This document shows positions 45,702-59,244 of a stretch of DNA of 64,000 nucleotides, one piece after another. The stretch lies in assembly GCF_010378095.1 (NCBI RefSeq), contig NZ_WNJL01000034.1, positions 130,239-194,238 on the forward strand, read 5' to 3'. The translations under genes and the position numbers were made by a program. Each line of letters starts with the position of its first letter. Within the stretch, counting starts at the first letter, position 1. This stretch comes from Acidithiobacillus ferrianus. Lineage in GTDB: Bacteria > Pseudomonadota > Gammaproteobacteria > Acidithiobacillales > Acidithiobacillaceae. The notes under the pieces were generated by a model. That model saw nothing but the letters and a program-made list of their open reading frames with translations, did not search any database and was not told where the DNA came from.

Positions 45702-46289
45702 TCAGGGTTCCTTGTCAAGGTGCGTGCCGCTGGCCATCAAACTAGGCCAGGCGGCGCGCACGTAACCCACCATACTCCAAAGCGTCATCCCCGCCGCTAC
45801 CACCAGCAGGGCAATCCCCAGGATACGCGTGGAAAAACCCAGTAGGGGGCGCTCATAAACCAGGAGCAGGATGGAAATCATTTGCGTCGTGGCCTTGATC
45901 TTACCCATCCACGATACCGCAACCTTATTACGTTCACCCAGTTCCGCCATCCATTCGCGCAAGGCGGAAACCGTGATCTCCCGCCCGATAATGACGCTGA
46001 TCAGTATGCCTGCTAGCAACGCCTGTATTTCCCCCGAAGAGGCGATGAGCACCAGGGCGGTCACCACCATGATTTTATCCGCCACCGGGTCTAGAAAGGT
46101 ACCGAAGGGAGAAACTCCCTGGTAGCGCCGCGCCAAGTATCCATCGGCCCAATCCGTAATCGCGGCCACTGCGAAAACGCCAGTAGCCCCGAAAGTGCGC
46201 ACCTCCCCCCCCCAATAAAAGAGCGCCACGAAAATGGGCACCAGCAGGATGCGGAGAATCGTCAGGAAGTTGGGCAACCGTTTTATCAC
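45702..46289 (-). CDS. pgsA: CDP-diacylglycerol-glycerol-3-phosphate 3-phosphatidyltransferase
   Basis: Makes phosphatidylglycerol phosphate in the inner membrane. The 195-residue protein has several membrane helices and the CDP-alcohol phosphotransferase motif DWADGYLARRY followed by GTFLDPVADK, which supplies the D-G-A-R-G-D-D residues in near-standard form. It starts 2 bp after the uvrC stop and is followed by two tRNAs. Confidence 0.95.
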   Translation of the reverse strand: MIKRLPNFLTILRILLVPIFVALFYWGGEVRTFGATGVFAVAAITDWADGYLARRYQGVSPFGTFLDPVADKIMVVTALVLIASSGEIQALLAGILISVIIGREITVSALREWMAELGERNKVAVSWMGKIKATTQMISILLLVYERPLLGFSTRILGIALLVVAAGMTLWSMVGYVRAAWPSLMASGTHLDKEP

Positions 46290-46291
46290 AA

Positions 46292-48184
46292 TCAGGAATG
46301 TCCTACGTGAAAGAAATCGTATATCCGCCGCGCGAGTTGCAAATGGATACCTTCCACGCGCTGCAAGTCCTCTATGCCGGCGTTACGGATACCGCGCAAG
46401 CCGCCGAACGCACGTAACAAAGCGACTCTCCGCCTAGGTCCGATTCCGTCAATTGCATCCAAGTCGGATGCCTCCCGCGCTCTGCTACGCCGCGCACGGT
46501 GGCCAGTGATGGCAAAGCGGTGCGCTTCATCGCGTATTTCCTGAATCACGAGCAGCGCCGGATGGTCAGCGTTCAACTGGCGTGCCGCCGCCCATCCAGG
46601 AACATGCAGTGTTTCCAGTCCCGGTCGGCGCCCCGCGCCTTTGGCCACCCCGCACAACTGTATCGCGGTGATTTCCAGCTTGTCTAACACCATCTGAGCC
46701 CGCGCCACTTGTCCTGGGCCACCATCTATGAGGACGATCTCCGGCAGGGATAAGCCCTCTTTTTGGAGACGGACATACCGGCGATATACCGCCTGCTCAA
46801 TAGCCGCATAATCATCACCGCCCCGAATGCCACGGATATTGAAGCGCCGATATTCACTCGTCAGCGCCCCATCCTCACCGAAAATTACGCAGGATGCTAC
46901 CGCAGCCTCACCTCCAGTATGGCTGATATCAAAGCATTCGACTCGCTGTGGTGTCTCCGCAAGATCGAAAAGCGCCTGCAACAAGCGCATGCGCCGCCGT
47001 CCGGTGGTACCCACCTGCGCCCTCTGACGCAAGGCCCCGAGTGCGTTGGTGAGCGCCAGGGCCATCCAGCGTTTGCGTGGACCGCGTTGCGGTTGAGCAA
47101 TCATCACACGATGCCCAGCCTCGCTGCTCAAGGCCGCCGCCAGCGATGCGGAGGAACGGGGCGGTACATTCACCAACAGGTTTCCCGGCACTTCTTGGTT
47201 GCTATAGAACTGCATCACAAAAGCCGCGAGAACATCGGGGGCACGCACCCCTTCCGCGTGCTGCGGGAAAATGGAGCGCCCACCCAATTGTCGTCCATTG
47301 CGAATAAAGCTGACATAGACTACCCACTGGCCGTTTTCCTGAGCAGCCGCCAACACATCGAAATCGCCGCCGCCCGCTTGCGCAACGTACTGACGTTCCT
47401 GAATTTTGGACAAAGCAGCGATCTGATCACGCCGCCGCGCCGCTTCCTCAAAATCGAGTCGCTCCGCGGCCGCCTGCATCCGGTTGCCCAAGCTGCGAAT
47501 GGCCTCGTCACTTTTCCCTTCCAGAAAACGTATGGCGTCCGTCACATCCAGCGCATAGTCTGCCTGGCTGATATGCCCGACGCAGGGGCCACTACAGCGA
47601 CGAATCTGATATTGCAGACAGGCCCGACTGCGGTGATAAAAGGTGCGATCTTCACAGGTCCGCAAACGAAAGGCTTTCTGCAACAGCACCATGCTCTCGC
47701 GCAGCGCCGTAACCGCAGGGTAGGGCCCGAAATAGTGTCCCTTTCCTTTCTGAGCGCCCCGGTGCAGGCTCATGCGCGGACAAGCGTGACTACTCTCCAG
47801 AAACAGGTAAGGGTAGCTCTTGTCATCCCGGAGAAGAATGTTATAAGGCGGATGATGCCGCTTGATGAGATTGGCTTCCAGTACCAGCGCTTCGGTTTCC
47901 GTGTGGGTCACCACGACCTCCACCCGTCGGACTTGCGCCAACATCGCCAAGGTTTTGGGACTGTGCCGCTGCTTCTGAAAATACGAACCGACCCGGCGCT
48001 TGAGGTTGCGTGCCTTACCCACATAGAGCAGGCGGTCACTGGCGCCGTACATCTGGTAAATGCCAGGCTGGCTGGTCAGAGTGCGCAAAAACCCGCCCAG
48101 CGCGAAGGGTGAATCCACTTCCGCAATCACCCGGAAATTTTCTGCCCGTTCAACTTCCATCGGTTTCCAGAGCGCCACCAACAT
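46292..48184 (-). CDS. uvrC: Excinuclease ABC subunit C
   Basis: Makes both incisions in nucleotide excision repair. The 630-residue protein has an N-terminal GIY-YIG nuclease (PGIYQMYGASDRLLYVGKA), a cysteine cluster (CLQYQIRRCSGPC), a UVR segment (LDFEEAARRRDQI), the RNase H-like second nuclease (VECFDISHTGG, IDGGPGQ) and C-terminal helix-hairpin-helix pairs. It begins directly after the DUF971 gene stop. An ATG at 48160 is an alternative start. uvrB is 8.6 kb away. Confidence 0.97.
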   Translation of the reverse strand: MLVALWKPMEVERAENFRVIAEVDSPFALGGFLRTLTSQPGIYQMYGASDRLLYVGKARNLKRRVGSYFQKQRHSPKTLAMLAQVRRVEVVVTHTETEALVLEANLIKRHHPPYNILLRDDKSYPYLFLESSHACPRMSLHRGAQKGKGHYFGPYPAVTALRESMVLLQKAFRLRTCEDRTFYHRSRACLQYQIRRCSGPCVGHISQADYALDVTDAIRFLEGKSDEAIRSLGNRMQAAAERLDFEEAARRRDQIAALSKIQERQYVAQAGGGDFDVLAAAQENGQWVVYVSFIRNGRQLGGRSIFPQHAEGVRAPDVLAAFVMQFYSNQEVPGNLLVNVPPRSSASLAAALSSEAGHRVMIAQPQRGPRKRWMALALTNALGALRQRAQVGTTGRRRMRLLQALFDLAETPQRVECFDISHTGGEAAVASCVIFGEDGALTSEYRRFNIRGIRGGDDYAAIEQAVYRRYVRLQKEGLSLPEIVLIDGGPGQVARAQMVLDKLEITAIQLCGVAKGAGRRPGLETLHVPGWAAARQLNADHPALLVIQEIRDEAHRFAITGHRARRSRAREASDLDAIDGIGPRRRVALLRAFGGLRGIRNAGIEDLQRVEGIHLQLARRIYDFFHVGHS

Positions 48185-48496
48185 TCACGATACGCATGCA
48201 TCACCCAGTAACCGCAGGTATTCCCAAGTAAAAATGCCCGTATTATGACCATCGCTAAAGTGCAGTTGCACCGCATAATTGCCCACCGGGGCGACCTCCA
48301 CGAGGCTCACCGCTTCCTTCCCGATAATAACCCGCGCCTGATCGGGGGTATGTCCTTTGCATTCCGCGCAGGGGCATTCGACCCGCAGCCGCTCAAAGGT
48401 GAGCCGACTCGTGTGGCCATCCGCCCAATCCACTTCCAGGATACGGCTGATCATCAGCGGACGGATTTCCAAGGGTTGGGTACGGGGATCAGGCAT
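48185..48496 (-). CDS. DUF971 (GBBH-like N-terminal) family protein
   Basis: A 103-residue protein of the DUF971 family, resembling the N-terminal zinc-binding part of gamma-butyrobetaine hydroxylase: LEVDWADGHTSRLTFERLRVECPCAEC and LHFSDGHNTGIFTWEYLR (each split at turns). The cysteines of CPCAEC may bind metal. A GAGGTG site supports the ATG at 48496. Similar proteins in other bacteria are linked to Fe-S or Apbc-type functions, which is uncertain here. It is first in the operon with uvrC and pgsA. Confidence 0.85.
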   Translation of the reverse strand: MPDPRTQPLEIRPLMISRILEVDWADGHTSRLTFERLRVECPCAECKGHTPDQARVIIGKEAVSLVEVAPVGNYAVQLHFSDGHNTGIFTWEYLRLLGDACVS

Positions 48497-48588
48497 GTTC
48501 ACCTCTTCTGCGGAACCAGGCTAGTCAGAGAAATGCCTCTAGGGTACAATCCATGCCCTCTAAAGGGAATGCCCAGAAGGACACCTGT

Positions 48589-49149
48589 ATGAAGATTTCC
48601 GCCTTTGACATCCGCCCAGGCAATATTCTGGAATATGAAAAAGGACTTTGGCGTGTCCTCAAAACTGATTTCGTCAAACCCGGCAAAGGTGGCGCGTTTG
48701 TGCAAGTGGAGATGAAAAATATCGAGACCGGCACCAAGACCAATACGCGCTTTCGCTCAGAGGAAAAAATGGAAAAGGCCGTCGTCGAGCCGCGTAGTAT
48801 GCAGTATTTGTATGTGGACGGGACCGGCTATGTATTCATGGATAACGAAAGTTTTGAGCAGCTGACGCTCAGCGAGGATCTATTGGAGGGACAAACGGGT
48901 TATCTCCTGCCCAATACCGAGATTCAGGTCAATCTCCACAATGAACGGCCCATCGGAGTCGAATTACCCCCCGTCGTGATTCTCGAGGTCAGCGAAGCCG
49001 ATCCCGCCATCAAGGGACAAACGGCCACAGGCTCCTACAAGTCGGCGAGAATGGAAACAGGTATTACGGTCATGGTTCCGCAATTCGTAAACGCGGGAGA
49101 AAAGGTTCGGGTCAATACCGTGGATGGGAGTTACATCGACCGCGTTTGA
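48589..49149 (+). CDS. efp: Translation elongation factor P
   Basis: Relieves ribosome stalling at polyproline. The 186-residue protein has three beta domains and the modification loop VKPGKGGAF, with Lys33 as the expected beta-lysylation site (the EpmA type, not the EarP arginine type). The ATG at 48589 gives the standard N-terminus MKISAFDIRPGN. It is transcribed alone, convergent with ftsB. Confidence 0.96.
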   Translation: MKISAFDIRPGNILEYEKGLWRVLKTDFVKPGKGGAFVQVEMKNIETGTKTNTRFRSEEKMEKAVVEPRSMQYLYVDGTGYVFMDNESFEQLTLSEDLLEGQTGYLLPNTEIQVNLHNERPIGVELPPVVILEVSEADPAIKGQTATGSYKSARMETGITVMVPQFVNAGEKVRVNTVDGSYIDRV

Positions 49150-49152
49150 TCG

Positions 49153-49515
49153 CTACGAAGCCTGTGCGACATTGTTGTCCTTCCGGGTGGCGTTGGCGGG
49201 GATCACCCAAACGAACACCTCTCCCTTGCTGACCATACCCAGATGGCGGCGTGCCAGTTCCTCGACCGCACGACTCCCGGTTTGCAAACTCGCCACCTGC
49301 GCCGCCAAGAGCGCATTGCGGTTCTCCAACTGCTGCAACATGGCTTGCTTCGCCTCCAGGTCGTGGTGCAACGCCGCCACGTTCCACCAACTCCCCGAAC
49401 CAAACCAAAGGGGATATTGCAGGGCACATAGAATCGCCAGGAGCAGAAAATCCACAATACGCATTTCCGCGCCACGTGCCGCCATCCAGCTTTTTAATCG
49501 CGCAAAGTGGCCCAT
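49153..49515 (-). CDS. ftsB: Cell division protein FtsB
   Basis: A small bitopic divisome protein that bridges FtsL and FtsQ. The 120-residue protein has a short cytoplasmic N-terminus, one membrane helix (about 20-40, FLLLAILCALQYPLWFG) and a periplasmic coiled coil (DLEAKQAMLQQLENRNALLAAQV). The ELARRHLGMVSKGEVFVWV tail is typical. It follows eno by 52 bp, the usual eno-ftsB order. Confidence 0.93.
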   Translation of the reverse strand: MGHFARLKSWMAARGAEMRIVDFLLLAILCALQYPLWFGSGSWWNVAALHHDLEAKQAMLQQLENRNALLAAQVASLQTGSRAVEELARRHLGMVSKGEVFVWVIPANATRKDNNVAQAS

Positions 49516-49567
49516 ACCGCAAAATCCCCGAAATCCCCGTGAAAAAGCATACTGTTATGACAACCTT

Positions 49568-53432
<3,865 letters not shown>

Positions 53433-53499
53433 TCATCCCCATCCGGCGTACCTCGCAGACTACCCGCGGATAGGATCGGGGATCCCGGTCCCTGACACC

Positions 53500-54549
53500 C
53501 TACTTCAAGGTTGCCATATCAATCACAAAACGGTATTTCACATCGCTTTTCAACATCCTCTCGTAGGCGGTATTGATGTAATCCATCGGGATCATCTCGA
53601 TATCTGAGCCAATACCGTGTTCCGCACAGAAATCCAGCATTTCCTGAGTCTCCCGAATGCCGCCGATGAGAGATCCCGCGAGTTGCCGACGCTTGAAGAT
53701 CAGGTTGAAGACGGTCGGTGATGGATGCGGCTCTGCCGGCGCCCCGACCAGAGTCATCGTGCCATCCCGTTTGAGCAAGTTGAGAAAAGCGTCCAGATCA
53801 TGTGGTGCTGCAACCGTATTGAGGATAAAATCGAGACTGTTGGCATAGCTGGCCATCTGCCGTTCATCCTTGGAAATACAGACCGCATCCGCCCCCAACC
53901 GCTTACCGTCCTCCACTTTGCCCGGTGACGTGGTGAACAGGACGACATGGGCACCCATGGCATGGGCCAGTTTGACGCCCATGTGACCCAAACCACCCAA
54001 ACCTACTATGCCAACCCTTTTCCCTGGTCCGGCACCCCAGTGACGCAACGGTGAATAGGTGGTGATACCCGCGCAAAGCAATGGCGCCACGCGCGCCAGA
54101 TTCTTTTCCTCATGTCGCACGCGGAGCACAAAGGACTCCTTGACGACTACACTTTGGGAATAGCCACCGTAAGTATTTTCTCCGCCAAATACCGGCCCGT
54201 TATAGGTGCCGGTGAAACCATTGGCGCAGTATTGCTCTTCCCCCTCATGACAGGAGGCGCAATGCCCACAACTATCCACCATACAGCCGACCCCGGCAAA
54301 ATCACCGATCCGAAACCCTTTCACCTCTTTGCCTACCGCAACGACCCTGCCCACAATCTCGTGGCCCGGAACCGACGGATAAAGCGTGTTTTTCCATTCA
54401 TTACGGGCGGTATGCAAATCCGAATGACAGACACCGCAATACAGAATCTCAATTTGTACATCTTCGGGACCTGGTTCGCGGCGCCGGATTTCGTAGGGCG
54501 TCAATGGGCTACTGGCACTTTGCGCTGCATACGCCTTCGTTTTGATCAT
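53500..54549 (-). CDS. Zinc-dependent alcohol dehydrogenase (YahK/cinnamyl-alcohol type)
   Basis: A 349-residue medium-chain dehydrogenase, probably NADPH-dependent aldehyde reductase. The catalytic zinc site is in YCGVCHSDLH and GHEIVGRV. The structural zinc cysteines are in CGHCASCHEGEEQYC, and the cofactor motif is GLGGLGHMGVKLA. The ATG at 54549 follows a GAGGAG site; earlier codons are not conserved. Substrate probably a range of aldehydes. It stands alone between pyrG and uvrB. Confidence 0.9.
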   Translation of the reverse strand: MIKTKAYAAQSASSPLTPYEIRRREPGPEDVQIEILYCGVCHSDLHTARNEWKNTLYPSVPGHEIVGRVVAVGKEVKGFRIGDFAGVGCMVDSCGHCASCHEGEEQYCANGFTGTYNGPVFGGENTYGGYSQSVVVKESFVLRVRHEEKNLARVAPLLCAGITTYSPLRHWGAGPGKRVGIVGLGGLGHMGVKLAHAMGAHVVLFTTSPGKVEDGKRLGADAVCISKDERQMASYANSLDFILNTVAAPHDLDAFLNLLKRDGTMTLVGAPAEPHPSPTVFNLIFKRRQLAGSLIGGIRETQEMLDFCAEHGIGSDIEMIPMDYINTAYERMLKSDVKYRFVIDMATLK

Positions 54550-54840
54550 AATACGGTTCTCCTCTGTAGCAATTTGAAGGATAAGACAACGCCTCATTCC
54601 GGGATACGGGACAGGATCCACAAGAGAAGGAGGTCCCGACTTCACCCCCATGAGGCTCCACCAGAACCGGAGAGGCCGACGCGACTGCGGCGAATACCGC
54701 TCAGTGCCATGGGAAATATCCTGGCAACTCCTGGAAAATACATGGGAACCGACGCGGCCCGATCTGCATGGAATGACGCCGCCCTTTCACGCTGCATACC
54801 GTCCGGTTGGTTTTCATGGTAGGCGACACCTGGCTCGCCG

Positions 54841-56850
54841 TCAAGGCAGATCCAACTCCAGCAAGTGTGTTTCCAGCTTCTTGATAGTGTCGCGTAGCGC
54901 CGCCGCCTGTTCAAATTCCAGGTTACGCGCGTGGCGATACATATGCTCTTCCAACTCTTTGATATGCCTGGTGAGAGCCTTCGGATCATTGGGCACGCGA
55001 TAATCGGCAGACTTTTCCGCTGCCCGCGCGGCTGGCGGGGCATTGCGCCGATAGACCCCTTCAATCATATCGGACACCGGCTTGACGACGCCACGCGGCA
55101 CAATGCCGTGCTCCTGATTGAAAAGCACCTGTTTTTGGCGACGACGATCGGTCTCCGCCATGGCTCTCGCCATGGAATTAGTGATCGTGTCGGCATAGAG
55201 AATAGCGCGGCCATGCAGATTGCGCGCGGCCCGCCCAACCGTCTGGATCAGCGAGCGTTCCGAGCGCAAGAATCCCTCCTTGTCGGCATCCAGGATGGCG
55301 ACCAGCGCCACCTCCGGCATGTCCAAACCTTCCCGCAAGAGATTGATGCCGATCAGCACGTCAAACACACCCGCCCGCAGGTCACGGATGATCTCCACCC
55401 GCTCCACCGTCTCGATATCGGAATGGAGGTAGCGAGATTTGATCCCCAGGTCGTGCAGGTAATCGGTCAGATCCTCGGCCATCCGTTTCGTCAGCGTCGT
55501 CACCAGAATACGCCAGCCCGCGCGAATCGTCTCATTTATTTCATCAACCAAATCATCGACCTGACCTTTCGCTGGTCGGACCTCCACCTGCGGATCGATC
55601 AAGCCGGTTGGCCGCACCACCTGCTCCACCACCTGCCCGGAATGACTCAGCTCGTAGGGTCCAGGTGTCGCGGAGATGAATATGGTCTGCGGCATCAGCG
55701 TCTCAAACTCGTTAAACATCAGAGGCCGATTGTCGAGCGCCGAGGGCAGGCGAAACCCGTATTCCACCAGTGTTTCCTTGCGTGAGCGATCACCCTTGTA
55801 CATACCGCCGAACTGCGGGATCGTGACATGCGACTCATCGATGAAAAGCAAGGCATCGCGCGGCAGATAGTCCATCAGGGTCGGGGGCGCCTGACCGGGC
55901 ATTCGCCCCGAGAGATAGCGGGAGTAGTTTTCGATTCCGGAGCAATAACCCAGCTCCGCCATCATCTCCAGATCAAAGCGGGTACGCTGTTCCAGTCTTT
56001 GCGCCTCGACCAGCTTATCGGCATGGCGCAACGCTTCCAACCGCTGGCGCAACTCCTCCTTGACGGATGCAAGCGCAGCGAGAATGGTTTCGCGTGGAGT
56101 GACATAGTGGCTTTTGGGGTAGATGGTGTAGCGGGCCAGGCGGGTAATAGTCTTGCCCGTGAGGGGATCGAAGAGAGAGATACGCTCTAACTCATCCCCG
56201 AAGAGCTCCACCCGGACCGCCTCCTCTTCACTTTCCGCGGGCCAGATATCGATGACATCGCCATTGACCCGGAAAGTGCCACGCTTGAGTTCCAAAGGAT
56301 TGCGACTGTACTGCATCTCTGCAAGGCGCTTGAGGATGGCACGCTGATCCATGCTGCCAGACTCGCGGAGGTGCAAAATCATGTCATGATAGGCGGCCGG
56401 ATCGCCGAGACCGTATATGGCGGAAACCGTAGCAACGATGATTACGTCGGGCCGCTCCAGCAGGGCCTTGGTGGCGGAAAGACGCATCTGCTCGATGTGA
56501 TCATTGATGGAGGCATCTTTTTCAATGAAGGTGTCGGACGAGGGAACGTAAGCTTCCGGCTGGTAATAGTCATAATAACTGACAAAATACTCCACGGCGT
56601 TGTGGGGGAAAAACGCGCGCATCTCCGCGTAGAGCTGCGCCGCCAGGGTCTTGTTGGGCGCCATGATGATTGCGGGCCGGTGGGTCGCGGCAATGACGTT
56701 GGCCATGGTGAAGGTCTTGCCCGAACCCGTCACCCCCAGCAAAGTTTGAAAAGACTCACCGGACGCCAACCCGCTCACCAACTGGCGAATGGCCTCGGGC
56801 TGATCGCCTTGCGGCGGAAAACCGCTCTCCAGGGTAAATCGCTTGTCCAT
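54841..56850 (-). CDS. uvrB: Excinuclease ABC subunit B
   Basis: DNA helicase-like damage verifier of excision repair. The 669-residue protein has Walker [14 protein letters not shown], the beta-hairpin [21 protein letters not shown] (split), the DEAD-like [11 protein letters not shown], motif [14 protein letters not shown] and a C-terminal UVR motif [17 protein letters not shown] that meets UvrC. The start at 56850 ([17 protein letters not shown]) is chosen by conservation over an upstream ATG at 56928. Confidence 0.98.
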   Translation of the reverse strand: MDKRFTLESGFPPQGDQPEAIRQLVSGLASGESFQTLLGVTGSGKTFTMANVIAATHRPAIIMAPNKTLAAQLYAEMRAFFPHNAVEYFVSYYDYYQPEAYVPSSDTFIEKDASINDHIEQMRLSATKALLERPDVIIVATVSAIYGLGDPAAYHDMILHLRESGSMDQRAILKRLAEMQYSRNPLELKRGTFRVNGDVIDIWPAESEEEAVRVELFGDELERISLFDPLTGKTITRLARYTIYPKSHYVTPRETILAALASVKEELRQRLEALRHADKLVEAQRLEQRTRFDLEMMAELGYCSGIENYSRYLSGRMPGQAPPTLMDYLPRDALLFIDESHVTIPQFGGMYKGDRSRKETLVEYGFRLPSALDNRPLMFNEFETLMPQTIFISATPGPYELSHSGQVVEQVVRPTGLIDPQVEVRPAKGQVDDLVDEINETIRAGWRILVTTLTKRMAEDLTDYLHDLGIKSRYLHSDIETVERVEIIRDLRAGVFDVLIGINLLREGLDMPEVALVAILDADKEGFLRSERSLIQTVGRAARNLHGRAILYADTITNSMARAMAETDRRRQKQVLFNQEHGIVPRGVVKPVSDMIEGVYRRNAPPAARAAEKSADYRVPNDPKALTRHIKELEEHMYRHARNLEFEQAAALRDTIKKLETHLLELDLP

Positions 56851-57009
56851 GCCCTGCTCCGGATTGTCGAAATCCCCAAGATACACGTTGACCGCGGCAG
56901 CCGAAAGGACCAGGGCCACCATGAACACCGCCTGTCGGCGTATGGCGCTTCCCTGATCGCCGCCCCTCCTCTACAATACGGTTCGGTGTACAGACTATAC
57001 ACTGACCCC

Positions 57010-57086
57010 GCGCCTGTAGCTCAATCGGATAGAGCAACGGCCTTCTAAGCCGTAGGTTACAGGTTCGATTCCTGTCAGGCGCACCA
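57010..57086 (+). tRNA. tRNA-Arg (anticodon TCT), integration site
   Basis: A 77-nt cloverleaf with encoded CCA. The acceptor is GCGCCTG paired with CAGGCGC, the anticodon loop CTTCTAA reads AGA/AGG and the T arm is GGTTCGATTCC. An integrase gene begins 100 bp after its 3' end in the same direction, the classical arrangement of an attachment site within a tRNA 3' half. The distal repeat was not found and probably lies outside the window. Confidence 0.97.
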
Positions 57087-57186
57087 TATAAACATTAACT
57101 TAGACACGAATGCAAAACACAGTTTGATTTTACGCTGCATTTATGCTGCACTACCCCGCGAGAGCAAGTCACAACTCGAGGTGGAA

Positions 57187-58272
57187 ATGGCGACGATTAG
57201 CGCAAGAAAGGGGCCAGACGAAAACGACAAGATGGTCGTGATTGGCTATCAAGCAATAGTCAGAAAAAAGGGGCACCCGAGTCAGACTAAAACCTTCAGA
57301 GCTAAACGTGATGCGGAGCGATGGGCGCGTCAGATTGAATCTGAAATGGAGCGCGGCGTCTTCGTGCAGCGCACAGAATCCGAACAGACCACAGTGAACA
57401 ATCTGCTGGATCGCTACTCAAGAGAAGTGCTGCCGACGTTGAAGGGCGGCTACAGGGAGCAATCAAGGATAAAGGCGTTGCAGAACGGTTTGGGTGCATA
57501 CTCCCTCGCGGCGCTCAATTCATCCATGATCGCCAAATATCGAGACAAGCGGCTTTCGACGATCAGCGAGAAAACTGGGCGTATGGTCGGCCCACAGACA
57601 GTCAAACATGAGTTGGGTTTGCTCCAGCGTGCTCTGAAGATGGCAGTTATGGAATGGGGCATCGCCCTGCCTGGCGGCATACCAACCGCCACGGTGAAGA
57701 AACCCGGCCTACCCCCCGCGCGGAATCGTCGCCTGGTAGATGACGAAGAGGAAAGGCTGCTGGCCGCGTGTGCCGAGGCGCGGAACGCGTGGTTACGTCC
57801 CGTGGTCATTTTCGCCATCGAGACGGCCATGCGTGCAGGTGAAATTGTGGAGACCTGGAAGCTCAACAAAAAGACCGGCAAGCGAGAGATAGTCAGCATC
57901 GGGCTGCAATGGTCAGAGGTGAACCTGAAAAAGCGCACGGCGCACCTGCCCGAGACCAAAAACGGGAACGCACGTACCGTGCCCTTATCCAGTCGCGCAG
58001 TGGCCGTACTGGAAGCCTTGCCGCGCAATCTGGACGGGCGGGTGTTCGGGGTCACCTATGAGGGGATACATCAATCCTATGTACGAGCCTGCCGCCGTGC
58101 CAGCATTACCGGACTGACTTTTCACGATCTTCGTCACGAAGGGATCAGCCGCCTTGCTGAGCAAAGGTTGACGATACTGGAACTGCAGGCCATCAGTGGG
58201 CACAAAACCATGCAAATGCTCCTGAAATACACTCATTTGCGGGCTGAAGATCTGGCACTGAAGTTGAAATAG
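57187..58272 (+). CDS. Tyrosine recombinase (integrase)
   Basis: A 361-residue site-specific recombinase. It has an N-terminal arm-binding region, a SAM-like core-binding domain (TTVNNLLDRYSREVLPTLKGG, split) and a catalytic domain with the arginine in ETAMRAGEI, HDLRH, GHKTM and the tyrosine in LLKYTHLRAE. The ATG at 57187 with GAGGTGG upstream is preferred to the frame start at 57124. It probably integrates the element into the adjacent tRNA-Arg. Confidence 0.93.
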   Translation: MATISARKGPDENDKMVVIGYQAIVRKKGHPSQTKTFRAKRDAERWARQIESEMERGVFVQRTESEQTTVNNLLDRYSREVLPTLKGGYREQSRIKALQNGLGAYSLAALNSSMIAKYRDKRLSTISEKTGRMVGPQTVKHELGLLQRALKMAVMEWGIALPGGIPTATVKKPGLPPARNRRLVDDEEERLLAACAEARNAWLRPVVIFAIETAMRAGEIVETWKLNKKTGKREIVSIGLQWSEVNLKKRTAHLPETKNGNARTVPLSSRAVAVLEALPRNLDGRVFGVTYEGIHQSYVRACRRASITGLTFHDLRHEGISRLAEQRLTILELQAISGHKTMQMLLKYTHLRAEDLALKLK

Positions 58273-58290
58273 CCTGGGCTGGTCGGGGCG

Positions 58291-58395
58291 AGACAGTGCT
58301 TGAACCCCATGGAAGTCTCCACCATCACCGGCCACAAGACATTGCAGATGTTGAAGCGGTACACTCATAGCTCGTGGAGCTACAGGAAAGCATGT
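58291..58395 (+). pseudogene. C-terminal relic of a second tyrosine recombinase
   Basis: In one frame the sequence reads LNPMEVSTITGHKTLQMLKRYTH, with a break after 20 residues of clear similarity, the final box of a tyrosine recombinase including the GHKT and catalytic tyrosine. There is no N-terminal part. It begins just after the intact integrase stop and resembles, but does not equal, that gene's own end. It may be left from an earlier element at the same tRNA. Confidence 0.75.
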
Positions 58396-58452
58396 CAGAA
58401 TAGAAATGTCCGGTAGTATGGCCGGGATCTGAATCAAAATGAAAGGAAGACC

Positions 58453-59244
58453 GTGGCAACCGAAAAAGAGCTACTCAAAAAATTTCTGGACCCATTAAAG
58501 GTCTGCAAGCGCTATAAACCGAAGTTTGGCCAGGGCAACAGGGAGGAAGGTGTATCCCTTTCTCAGTTCTTGAACCTATACGGGGATGACCCGTTCTATG
58601 CCTGGTGCGGGCTTGACTCAGAACTCATGTACGCGGCACACAAGGCTGCTGGAGGTATGACGTCGGTCTACCGGCAGATTGGCAAAGGGTGTGAGAGTCT
58701 CTTTCGCGAGATCATTATCGACGTCACGGGCTACACGGACAGAGCTAGTGCGGCGTGGTCCTACAAGACGAAGACCAGTGCGGGCAAGGATAAAACACTA
58801 TCCCTAGACGGTCGTCTCGAGTTCGACGATATCCGAAACGCAAGCGTGAAGGAGCGAGTCAACGCCTGGGTGGCAGAATACTGTGGAATTCTCGGCGCGA
58901 AAACGCCAGCCCACGGGGCGGTGTTTGAGGTTCGACAGGGATACAAGAGCAAAGATAGCAAACGGCAGAACGGAGACATTGATAACATTGCAGTTGCTTG
59001 GGCGCAGGGTTACATGCCCGTGTTTGCCATCTTCTCATCACAGATCGATGGCGATCTCGTCCTTAGATATCGGAACAGTCGGGGTGGAATATTGGTAGGC
59101 CGAACGGATGGACCGTCGACGGTGTCACTATTCGCTTTCTGCCGTGAAGTCTTAGAGTTTGATCTTTCAGAATTCTTCCGCCGTAATTCCCCTGTCATCA
59201 AGCGAGAGGTCCATGAAACCTTGGAAGCCCTGTTGAATGCTTGA
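58453..59244 (+). CDS. Probable type II restriction endonuclease (ApaLI-like)
   Basis: A 263-residue soluble protein that overlaps the following DNA methyltransferase gene by 8 bp, as restriction partners do. Segments such as GVSLSQFLNLYGDDPFYAWCGLD and MYAAHKAAGGMTSVYRQIG (each split) resemble my memory of the ApaLI-like endonuclease family (recognition GTGCAC in the type enzyme). VFEVRQGYKSKDSKR then DIDNI could supply acidic and lysine catalytic residues. Start is a GTG at 58453 behind AAAGGAAG. The restriction role is well supported by context. The ApaLI label and specificity are tentative. Confidence 0.7.
   Translation: MATEKELLKKFLDPLKVCKRYKPKFGQGNREEGVSLSQFLNLYGDDPFYAWCGLDSELMYAAHKAAGGMTSVYRQIGKGCESLFREIIIDVTGYTDRASAAWSYKTKTSAGKDKTLSLDGRLEFDDIRNASVKERVNAWVAEYCGILGAKTPAHGAVFEVRQGYKSKDSKRQNGDIDNIAVAWAQGYMPVFAIFSSQIDGDLVLRYRNSRGGILVGRTDGPSTVSLFAFCREVLEFDLSEFFRRNSPVIKREVHETLEALLNA

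Noticed and set aside
46763..48112. Long plus-strand frame opposite uvrC
   Set aside because: uvrC on the other strand is complete and certain; this frame has no recognised motifs.
54550..54840. Possible plus-strand gene between the alcohol dehydrogenase and uvrB
   Set aside because: An AGGAGG occurs, but it is too far from the next ATG and the frame runs antisense into uvrB.
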